From the NCBI GenBank assembly GCA_905331475.1, contig CAJNYU010002057.1, positions 1 to 64,000 of the forward strand: DNA of 64,000 nt, read 5' to 3'. Position 1 is the first letter of the stretch. The number at the start of each line of letters is the position of its first letter. The stretch comes from Rotaria socialis (lineage: Eukaryota; Rotifera; Eurotatoria; Philodinida; Philodinidae). The position numbers and the translations under genes were made by a program. The notes beneath the pieces were generated by a model. It was not told the origin of the DNA, did not search any database, and saw only the letters and a list, made by a program, of their open reading frames with translations. Shown piece by piece: positions 53,101 to 62,332 of the stretch.

Positions 53101-54274
53101 AGAATAATGATATAAAAGCTTACCTCCTTTTTGAATAGTTGTTGTACTCGTCGTTGTAGTTGTAGTTGTAGTTGTAGTTGTAGTTGTAGTTGTAGTTGTA
53201 GTTGTACCTACAGCGTTGTTTCATCTTCATTATTATAGAGCATTTGTGTAAAATAATGAATTAGTCTGATTTTTGGCATAAAGGGTGTTATAGAGTTTAG
53301 TGTTTCCTAAAGTGTGCAGTAATAACTCAATTTTTTTAATTAACGGATCTCTATAAGGAACGGCCAACTTTTGTGTTTTGCCTTTTGGGGATTTGATCAT
53401 TGCCTTAAGGTCTGATTCTGAGCTTGTCGGACAGAAAATGTATTTCTCTACAAACTATCCACTTTGTCTTTCAGATAGTTTTTTTCTTATCAATGAATGA
53501 TTTAAAAGATCAACACCTACAAAATCATCCACCGGCACAATGAAACCCAGGAGGTAAGTGATGACTCCCAGGACTCTAGCACCTCAACATCTCAACATCT
53601 GTGGGTGCTGTGAGGATCAGAAAGTTAGAGCATAAATATTAATTGAGAAGTTGCTTGGCGGTAGTGTAACACTATTCAAATTCGGGTTCTTCCTGAAGAA
53701 AAATACTGATTGATGGTTGACAATGCCATAGCACTTTTCCAATACCTTTCAACACTTCAGGGTGTGGGTGTGGGCGTGGGTGATTGGGTAGCGGAGACTC
53801 ACACCCACACTCATACTCATATCCTCACTGGCGCCCACACCCTCGTCGTTTCTGCAACACCCTCGTCGTTTCTGTTTTGTTGCTCTTACTTATCGGCGGA
53901 CAGAATTGTTCATTGAAACTCGGTACCGGATAACAAATAGGATAATCATGACATCGAGAATGATAAATACACACATGCTCGAATTCATTACAAGTATTCT
54001 TTAAGCCTTCACATTGAACTAACTCAGAGCAAGACAGCAGAAATTGATTGACACAAATGCTTGAGTTAGAAGAAGCAATCATACGGAAACAGACACACGC
54101 AGAATGCGTCGAACATGGAGCATATTCAGTCAAGCCATCACATGATTGACATTTAGCTCGAACTATCAATACACTAATGAATTAAGACCAGGACATAGAA
54201 TAAAAAAATGAATCGATGTTAAAAGTTTACCTGAATAGTACCAATACGAAATAATGCAGTCCTGTCGATACCAT
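50111..54274 (-). CDS. Secreted Cys-rich/Thr-linker/NHL beta-propeller protein
   Basis: Exons: 54274-54231 (signal peptide MVSTGLHYFVLVLF), 54173-53890 (continues the signal SVLIVRA, then a Cys-rich domain with about 16 Cys), 53207-53124 (Thr run then TTTIQKGG), optionally 52612-52517 (second Thr run), and 51024-50111 (propeller). All are phase 1 at the joins, giving 441 aa without or 473 aa with the second Thr exon. The last exon has six NHL repeats, each of the form QLxxPxGLxVDxxGxLYVADxxNHRVxRW, enough to close a six-bladed propeller; it ends NHRVQRFSME. Likely extracellular with a mucin-like O-glycosylated linker. The ligand is unknown. Such proteins are numerous in bdelloid genomes to my knowledge. 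The acceptor for the second Thr exon is weak. Propeller and signal calls are firm; the linker splicing is less so. Confidence 0.82.
51991..53210. repeat. Tandem duplication, two units of about 610 bp, each with a Thr-linker exon
   Basis: Unit 1 starts at 51991 and unit 2 at 52601, both with ggttgtatcgttcttcaatt. They stay nearly identical (for example gcaactatttcattgatgca in both) through to the TTGTAG/TCGTAG arrays that encode the threonine run of the NHL gene on the opposite strand (52517-52590 and 53124-53207). Differences are scattered substitutions plus array length, so the duplication is fairly recent. Confidence 0.9.
53211..53889 (-). other. Intron of the NHL gene carrying telomere-like repeats
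   Basis: Intron between the Cys-rich and Thr-linker exons. Contains the telomere-like island at 53761-53842 and, next to it, a 17-18-bp direct repeat, ACACCCTCGTCGTTTCTG, at about 53838-53855 and 53858-53875, immediately before the Cys-rich exon end. Confidence 0.6.
53761..53842. repeat. Interstitial telomere-like repeats, inverted arms
   Basis: The plus strand carries GGTGTGGGTGTGGGCGTGGG at 53761-53780, then the complementary sense CACACCCACAC at 53800-53810 and GCGCCCACACCC at 53831-53842. The arrangement (G-rich arm, short spacer, C-rich arm) mirrors the one at 2181-2230 and matches the bdelloid TGTGGG telomere unit. Confidence 0.6.
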
Positions 54275-54854
54275 CACACTTTTGTGAAAATGAGGCTCAG
54301 TTCTATATCAAATAAATAGTCTCATAACGCATCATGTAGGTGTAACTTGAGTGAAAAGCCATGATTTTAGACATTTTATATATGAGAATTAAAATTGACA
54401 AACAAAAACTCTCTTATGATTAAATCTGATATCTCTGACGTGTTAAACAGAAGCTTAGTTGTTTTTACGTGCTAGAACATTGATCTAACCAAGAGGAATA
54501 AGCGATTCTTTTATATTGATTATTGCAGAGTTCACATCAGATTTTTGTTTTTCTGTGTCTGTTTGTCGCCATCTGTGTATGCTCGTATGAAATATTTATA
54601 ATGGAACACGAGTTTATCATCATCGCATACATATCACTGCTTTGAATTTTTTCGAGAAATAAAAGAAACAAACAAAATACACATGTGCAAGAAAATGAAC
54701 AAAATTCTATATGAGATCGTCGTTGATAGGAGGGATGATGATGATCAGAACAACACATAACAACAATACGGAAATTTTGTTTTTTGTACAAGTAAAAAAA
54801 AACAAAACGAAAACGCATTGGCCTAAAGAAAGAATTCTTTTTTATCGACCCATA

Positions 54855-55890
54855 AAACTTACTATTTCGTCGGAAGCACTTGCACCAACACTAGTACTTC
54901 GATAACCATGAACAATTTGTCCTCGCTGAAAAACAAACAGCCATCATAACATCATAAATATCAAATATGATTTGAAATTATTTACTGGAATATCCCAAAT
55001 ATAAATCGCTTTATCAAATGAATCAGCTGCTAATAAACGATCATCTGGACTGAAAGCAACTGAATAAACAGGTTCTGAATGTTTTACAGTATATTTTGAC
55101 AAACACCACGTTCAACATCCCATAAACGTACAGTTGAATCAAATGATGCACTATATACGTAAAATTTAAAGATATGAAAAAAGGAATTTTTCATTAAATA
55201 GTTGCATTTGGATTCATTGTTCCTCAACCAGTTGGACTCCATTTAGTTGTATAAATTTCTTTATTATGTGCTTGAAATTATGAACATGTGTGTCTTTTGA
55301 CATACTTCAGATCTAAATAAAAATAACAAATACAGTCGAGGCATGATTACTTTCATTGCTATTTACTTTTAATGTCATACCATCAGAACATTATGCAAAT
55401 GTTGTTTACAATTATCAGAATTTGCGCCCCAAATGATCGTTGTACGATCAACATCAGCCTATAGAATAAAATTTTCTTTTTTATTTCATTTTAATGCAAC
55501 TATGGGTCCTTTATGTTGACCAAGTGTACTGATTAAATTTTCATCAGACGACCATATACGATCATGACCATCATAACTATCTGTAGCTAATTGTGTCCCA
55601 GATGACTGAAATAAATAGCATAGATGGATTTTTTTTCTTTGGTAAATAACTTACATTCCAATCTAAACTTGTAACATCTTTACATAAAATATGTTTTAGA
55701 ACAATTTCAAGTTTACATGTACCTTGTAAATTCCATATACGAGCAGTTGAATCACCTGAACCAGATGCCAATAGATCATGCGTTGTATCCATGCACAAAT
55801 AAATACTTCTGATTCATGACCATATAAAACAGTAACACGATGGACAGAAAGAGAATTGTATACTGAATTATACAACCGCTTCCATTCATC
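54855..55890 (-). pseudogene. TBL1X: Unprocessed pseudogene of TBL1/TBL1XR1 (WD40 subunit of NCoR/SMRT corepressor)
   Basis: Minus-strand WD40 segments occur in the order of TBL1: [11 protein letters not shown] (about 55830), then after a frameshift [19 protein letters not shown] and KDVTSLDWN with an intact GTAAGT donor; [20 protein letters not shown] and QHKGPI; DRTTIIWGANSDN; AHNKEIYTTKWSPTG followed by an in-frame [20 protein letters not shown] then a one-base shift; [38 protein letters not shown]. Retained intron boundaries show it is a DNA-level duplicate, not a retrocopy. The N-terminal LisH/F-box-like part is missing. At least two frameshifts and one stop disable it. The parent gene is not in this window. 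Confidence 0.88.
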
Positions 55891-57040
55891 AATTAAATTC
55901 AATACTATAATTTAATGCATCTATTAAAAATCATTTCATAAATAGAATGACTGTGCGAAAGATCTATCTAGTGTCTGAGTATATTTTTAATTGAGAATGT
56001 CTATCCTGGCATCTTTCGTCTATACAATTAAAATCTAAAAACTAATTACATTGTACATCACGCATAGAAGTAGGTAACAATAAATTCATACACTGTAAAG
56101 TCAAGTGTGTTTAGAAAAATACAAGAAAAAAACCAAAATCATTTGCGATCAGTTATTAGTACTAATTTTCCAAGCTTTGGTTTTGTAGAGAAAAGGCACG
56201 GCACAGATCGGCACTCTATACGGTATACTTTATATTGATGTATCCATCTTAATCAAAAATGACTAGACTTTGAGCGCTATCGCGAAGTAGAATCGCGATT
56301 GCTATTAATAATTAATGATAATGAATCTAAAAATAAACAAAATTTTCAATCTGTATGAAGAACTGTTTGAGTCAAACATTGGTAAATATCTGCACGTTGT
56401 TCGTTACCGTCGTGTTTCCTGCATGGATCTGTTTCTTCGTTAACATTTACACATATTCATCTATGCTGTTTTGTCTAGTAATCGAGTTCACCTTCAATCT
56501 AATGGAATTAGCACACAGTCATCTGGCAACAATGCTCAAAATCAACAATTATAAGTTGTCGTGATAGTCATTTGTTGCAGTATGCTGTTTACATGTTTTG
56601 TTTCTTCTGTGTAGGTTGAAGTCCACTCTGCACAATTTTAGTCATTCCATCATTTCAAAGTTTCGAAACAGGGGTGTATTATATTTTTGTAATTTGGGCA
56701 CAGGTATATCCTTTGTACTTGACAATCAAGAGTTAAGACAGTATTTAAATAGCAAGATTCAAAAAAATTACATGAAATATTACATTGAATTTACTGAAAT
56801 GACTGTAACTCAGTATGAATATTTCTATCGTTTTCCACTATCTTTATACCGATTTCTTGTGAATGAGAAAATGATTTCGTTCTTATCATTCACAATAAAC
56901 CATAAAAAAGCAAGATTATTATCATAGGATTATCTTCATGAAGGAAAGAAATAAGAATTAATTGTTCAATGATAATACTGTTCGTTGACAGTTGTTGGAT
57001 AATTGTCTATTTCTCGTCACCTTGATGATATGAAGTCTCT

Positions 57041-57077
<37 letters not shown>

Positions 57078-59107
57078 GCTTATGTATTATTCATCACATG
57101 TTGCTCTTCAATAAATGCTCTACTACTGTTATGTTTAAACATATGCATTACGATGCAAAAAGATTGAAAGAAACTATTGACGTTATTTATTGTATTCTTT
57201 ATGATTTGAAAATCATCTTAACCGATCGATTTAGCTTGCTAATATCTGCATTAAGGAGATGGGGGAGTCACATAAATCTCGCCTTTACACTTACACTCAC
57301 CATTCTCTTCGAAAATAAATGTGAGCTTTACAAAACTGATAGATATAAAAATACTTTTTTATATTCAAGAAATGAAGGTGTTTTTGAATGTTTGAGTTAA
57401 ATAATTTCTATCATACACTTGTTTTTCGATTTTTGTTTTCGAAAGCGGTACAACATGTGCGTAATTGATCCAATATATATATATATATATAGTCTGTTTC
57501 TCATTCTTTCTTTTCTTTTCAAATGATCGACCGCATGTGAATATATTTCGTTTACGTATATGCTTTTATCATATATATATATATATGCGCGAAGTTGAAC
57601 TATTATAATTTATTACTCCATTTCATAACAAACTGTATGTTAAACTTTAGAATCTACATTAACACGATTGTTATTGTTATTTTACTGTTTCTTTCACTAA
57701 ATACGGTTTAAATTTTAACTACGACGACTATTACAATGAATCTGTTGGACCTCACATGATAAAAAAAGAATGCCTCTTTACTGAAAAAAAGTTTGTTGAT
57801 CTTGTCAATAATATTTTAGTAAAAGAAATTTTTGAAAGCGGTTGAATTCATTCAGCGAAATATTAGCCAAACTATGAAGTTAACAATGCTGCGATTTTAT
57901 TAATATCTTTATTTGTTAAATTATATTGTTACGAATTGCAAAACTGTGTGCTAGAATAAATGAAGTAAAACCAACCACATAATGATTGATTTCGAAAAGG
58001 CAGTGGTAAACGAATTTTTACACAGAGTTGATAAAGATTAAAAAAATTCTTCGAAATATCTAATAATTTTTTCAGTTTCACAAGTATTCAACATCATGTT
58101 AAAGTGAGTGTTTGTGTCTATTGGATAAATACGATATCATCGTCAATTCTTCTTTTTTTCTGTATAGTAGCTGCACTTGAATAGAACTATAGACAAAACT
58201 TTCGGACAGTTTTGAACAAAAATTGCTTATATATGTTACATTTCTTCAATCAACCAAGCTAGATTAGCATTTGACTATGTGAATAACTTGCATCCCTCAC
58301 AACTCAATTGAATATCTCCACTACGTTGAAAAGAATTATATAGGAAGAAGTTCTATACGATAATGAAATAGTTCTATTATTTGATTAAAACTGTAACATG
58401 TACTACGCAATAACTTCCCACTTCGTGCGTACGAATAACACTGCAGAAGGATGGCATAATTGTTTTACTTCAAACATTCAATATCAGTATTGTGATCTCT
58501 TCATTAGTCATTTGCAAGTGTAAAGTAAATTAAATCCTTCATTTTTGGCCATTCTATTAAACTCAGACCTATTAAGTAAGATAGAGAATTCCTATTACAA
58601 TTCAAAATGTGTTAGAATCAAAATATTTTTTTTACTTTTTTTGACTTGCTATTACTTTTGTAAGTGTTCAACGTATATTTCCCACTAAAAGGTATTCTCT
58701 TTGCATATCTTACTAATTTTTTATAATCTCTAATTTCACCTGTTAGAACTTCTTGAAATGTACCAGCCGATGCTTTGATATCTACACACTTATATTAATG
58801 TTGGTAATGCCTGTTATTTTATCATTTTCATATGTTTATAGATTATAATTATAGTCATGCTTGAGAGAAAATATCGGAAAAATTGACTATTGCCTATATC
58901 ATTCGATCAGACCGCCTAGGCCAGGATTTTGATTGGCTACTATTTAGTTAGTCAGCAAATCAAACTTGTATGATATATATATCGATATTTGGTATTTAAA
59001 TGTAGTTCGAAAAAATAAGTGTATGTTAAACTATAGTGTCATTATTACAGCATATTGATTCGATTCACGATTTAATACCGGCAATACTACACTGTTATAT
59101 ACTCAGG
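55891..59107. other. Intergenic, gene-poor
   Basis: 3.2 kb without a supported gene. Holds a (CT)n run at about 57046-57075 and TA runs near 57472-57490 and 57570-57586. A 109-codon plus ORF at 56598 and a 100-codon one at 57098 have hydrophobic, AT-driven composition and no splice or domain support. Confidence 0.5.
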
Positions 59108-59394
59108 TCGAACATTCCGGCTACCGGATCCTGTAGGATACTCCAGGAAATATGCGGGAAAATCACCATACCCTGCAGGAAAACACGGGAAATCGCTGGA
59201 ACATGGAAGCAGTATTCCGATTAAAAATACGACCGAACTTTTCCTGGGGTCTCCTGCCAAGTTCCGGTGCTTTCCAGCAGGAATTGATCGGAAATCACCG
59301 GAAAAAAATCCGAAAATTTTCCAACCGGGAATGCTGCTTTGACAAAATCAACGGAACTACCCGGAACCGGCCGTTTCCAGGCCGGACTGTTCGA
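59108..59394. mobile_element. GC-rich MITE-like element
   Basis: A 287-bp block far richer in G+C than its surroundings. It is bounded by inverted ends: TCGAACATTCCGGC at 59108-59121 and the complement of TCGAACAGTCCGGC at 59381-59394 (one mismatch). CCGG/TTCC words are repeated throughout. Chance ORFs cross it. No clear target duplication was found. Best read as a non-autonomous DNA transposon; the superfamily is not assigned. Confidence 0.65.
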
Positions 59395-59984
59395 TGCAAC
59401 AACTATATTAGATTAATAAAACAAAAATAATAAAATGCACGATTCGCTCAAAGAAGAGATAATCAACGATTTATTTATATGCCTCTCAATCGAGTACACC
59501 AACTTTGACATAATTTAGTGATGTATTCTTGAATAAATTCAAAAAAAGAATTCAGAACATGCAGAAACAAAAAAATTATGAATTATAAATAATTTTATCT
59601 TTGCTCATACCTCGATGTTCCTTTTTTTTATTTCTATCAAAATTCCAGAATAATTGCTATCACTTTTTATTTTTCATGTAAAAACATATTTTCGTTACAA
59701 GACACCTAGTTTACGTAAGAGAATAGCCATGCTCCTTGATTAGTGCTAATTATGTAGCTGAATTCCCCTTGAGAGACATTTTTCTATCTAAAAACATGAT
59801 ATTTTTTTTTTGAAATATTTATGAATGTACAAATATCCTACAGATAACTGCTTACTCTACTAACGCCTCGATTTAGGCCGACACTTTTGATAAGCTTAAA
59901 GGAATCATATTACAATTTCCGATTATGAATTCCTTCAAGTTGTGCCTTCTTTCTTTATATAGAATTTGGCATTAAAACAACAGT
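59395..59984. other. Intergenic, no gene seen
   Basis: AT-rich DNA between the GC-rich element and the mind bomb partial copy; nothing supported. Confidence 0.5.
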
Positions 59985-60254
59985 CTTTTTTCTGACCATA
60001 GGCCATCACAAGTAGCACCTTAAAATGAACATTTATATATTGTTAGTTTACTTATTGAACATAGTGTTGAAGTATGTCATAATAATTTCATGCAGAAAAA
60101 TATCTTATAGAGAATAAAGATATTGATACAAGTCTTTAATAACCTTGATATCTTCTAAAATATAGATGGGTCAAGCAAACAACCCTATTATCTATATACT
60201 ATTAAGATCTGTCATAAGTCAACAAGTAGTTGCCTATTGAATTTGAATAAAAAT

Positions 60255-60395
60255 CAAGGGGGGAAAAGCGCCACTTCCGTATTTCGAAGTAGAATGGGAG
60301 TACAAGGGAGTACAAGTGAAGTACAGGGAAGTGTGAGTGAAGTACAAGGGAGCATGAGTGAAGTACGGAAGTCGCGCGGGGGGGGGGGGGGGGGC

Positions 60396-60428
<33 letters not shown>

Positions 60429-60444
60429 CCCCCCCCCCCCCTTG
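60255..60444. mobile_element. MITE inserted in the mind bomb copy, 8-bp TSD, G/C homopolymer core
   Basis: A 190-bp insertion starting CAAGGGGGGAAAAGCG and ending CCCCCTTG, absent from the parental locus. The parent reads ATAAAAAT then ACATCAAG (about 42227). The copy reads ATAAAAAT, the element, then ATAAAAGT and ACATCAAG, an 8-bp target duplication with one mismatch. The ends match the 27501-27822 element. Inside are about three imperfect 21-bp repeats (GAAGTACA(A/G)GG(A/G)AG...GAGT) at 60298-60368, then G and C homopolymers. Confidence 0.85.
60378..60441. repeat. Poly-G/poly-C tract
   Basis: G from 60378 to 60424 broken only by one C at 60395, followed directly by C from 60425 to 60441. 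It can form a hairpin or G-quadruplex. Its length may be an assembly or sequencing artefact. Confidence 0.85.
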
Positions 60445-62092
60445 ATAAAAGTACATCAAGTGTATCATTTTCTTTCTATCGATATTAATGCATGATTTCT
60501 ATTTATTCTAGGTGTTTGTAAAGGCCATTGTGATGTATGTAAAATTCTGTTGAAATAAGCATGCTAGTTGACTGATTGAAAGACAATAAAAGAAACTGAT
60601 TATCTTTCCATATATGTTGTTTTTGTGCACAAAAATTGTTTCAATTTTCATGTTTTTAACTGCCATTTCGCCTGCTTTAATATTCTTTAATGACGATAGA
60701 AAAAGCCCCCTGCATACTTCTATTACATTCCATAAGATTACATTTCGATACGGTGTGCTGTAGAAGTACGAGTTGGAAACTTTCTTCGTTAATAATTACA
60801 TATCGATAAGCCATTTTGAGCATGTACAAGAATATATGCGGGAATAACCGAGAATAAGAAGAATAATACCAACGATAATGTGTAGAGAATAATGCATCGC
60901 TCTTGTATATATATATATACATATATGTACCATTGACGATTCTTTTTTGTACGAGTATTATACGTATATGGACAGTCTATTCTTGTACGAGACATATACA
61001 GTAACGAATAGAAGAATCAGAATAGTCGTAGTGTCTGAGCTAAATTTGGCTAACGTAAAAAGAAAAAAAGCGCGTAAAGGTTCGCGCTTCTTCTGATTAA
61101 TATATATTTATACATCTACACATAGAGCAACAGCAGGAAGTATTTTCGGTTGAAAGAAAAGAAAAAAAAAGAGACAAGCGATAAAAATAATGACTTCTTG
61201 TCTTTTCTCTCATCGATAGGGACCAGGCCTTCCGGTCAGGAAGATGATGGTAGAAATTTCCTTCTTGTAAAGCGATGATAACTGAGCAGGAATAGATGCA
61301 TACATGCATGAATACCATTTCCAAAAGGAGAATAGATTATTTCTAGAATAGCATTGCTGTTCAGTTTACAACATACATGTATGATGCTGTTTCTAGGTTT
61401 GGTAGAGATAGAGAACAGAAAAGAAAAGAATCCCCTTGACGAGAAACAACAATCAGATCATCCATCTGCATTTTCTTTTTATCTTGTATTCTATCAGCTG
61501 GTTAGCATCATGCAAGCTGATCGTCATACCTCACCAGTGTTGGCAGCATGCTACCTTTCCCAGTCATATGTATCTTCCTAATCAGTAATTCATTTTTTTT
61601 ATAGCAGCCTGATCAATGAATAAGAACAGAGTGTGAATGTCTACATGCAAATAGATCGTTGATGATTTTTTTTTCTACTATCTGCTATTTTTTATGGATG
61701 ATTGTATTTTCAGTGCAATGAAAGATCAAATGTAGCTATTGTTGTAGATTTATTTGTACAAAATAAATAAAAAATGATTTGACCTCACTGTTAATAATTT
61801 CATTCTATTTTTTCGAAACTTCATTTGGTATTTTCTCTTGATTGAGTGAACAATTCAGAAGATACTCTCAGCATAAAGCATCCATTTTACTATATAATCT
61901 ATGTGCGCATCTAATTGCTTGTGAAGGTAAACCTCAATAATATTTAATGTAAACATAGTTGTTTATTTAAATGATAGAATGGCTTGGTCTAATGGGAAAA
62001 TATTTTGTTTGCCGAGTGATGATTGAGTCGGTAGTATCATTCCATGAACTTTGTTGTAGAATAAATGATAATATTTCAATAAAATCTTAGAT

Positions 62093-62332
62093 AACACTAA
62101 GAAACAACTAAAAGACAATCCTGTAAAAGTTTATTTTGTGACTTAGTTAGATGCGTAAAAGAATATCGACTATGTCTATTTTTATATACTCAGCAAAAAC
62201 AATATCATCTGCTTATCTGTACATGTTTAACATGATTTTTTATTTATTTTTATTGTACAGTAAACGATAAAAAAAAAGATGATGTGTGTGTTTAAATGTC
62301 GCGGCAAACTTTTAGTTGATGCGTTGTCTAAT
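62093..62332. other. Spacer between mind bomb copy and the Q-rich gene
   Basis: Presumed 3' UTR or flank of the minus-strand Q-rich gene; no other feature. Confidence 0.4.

Larger units (their letters stand above)
59985..62092 (+). pseudogene. MIB1: Decayed partial duplicate of mind bomb
   Basis: Collinear with 41.7-45.7 kb but shortened by several deletions. Positions 60000-60090 match ankyrin exon 10. 60110-60254 match the intron before exon 12, including taagtcaacaagtagttg. 60512-60550 are the first 40 bases of exon 12, with its AG acceptor. About 60560-61600 match most of the giant intron. 61715-61740 match part of exon 15. 61800-61930 match exon 17, and 61978-62090 the start of exon 18 (second RING region, KYFVCRVMI-like with shifts). 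Exons 11, 13, 14 and 16 are largely gone and the rest are frameshifted. Introns are present, so this is a genomic duplication. It is interrupted by the MITE at 60255-60444. Confidence 0.9.

Noticed and set aside
56598-56927. 109-codon plus ORF
   Set aside because: No recognisable domain or splice support; chance length for this base composition.
59036-59430. ORFs of 62 and 92 codons
   Set aside because: They cross the GC-rich MITE and its boundaries.
60237-60488. Glycine-rich ORF over the G tract, and proline-rich ORF opposite
   Set aside because: Translation of a MITE homopolymer, no coding value.
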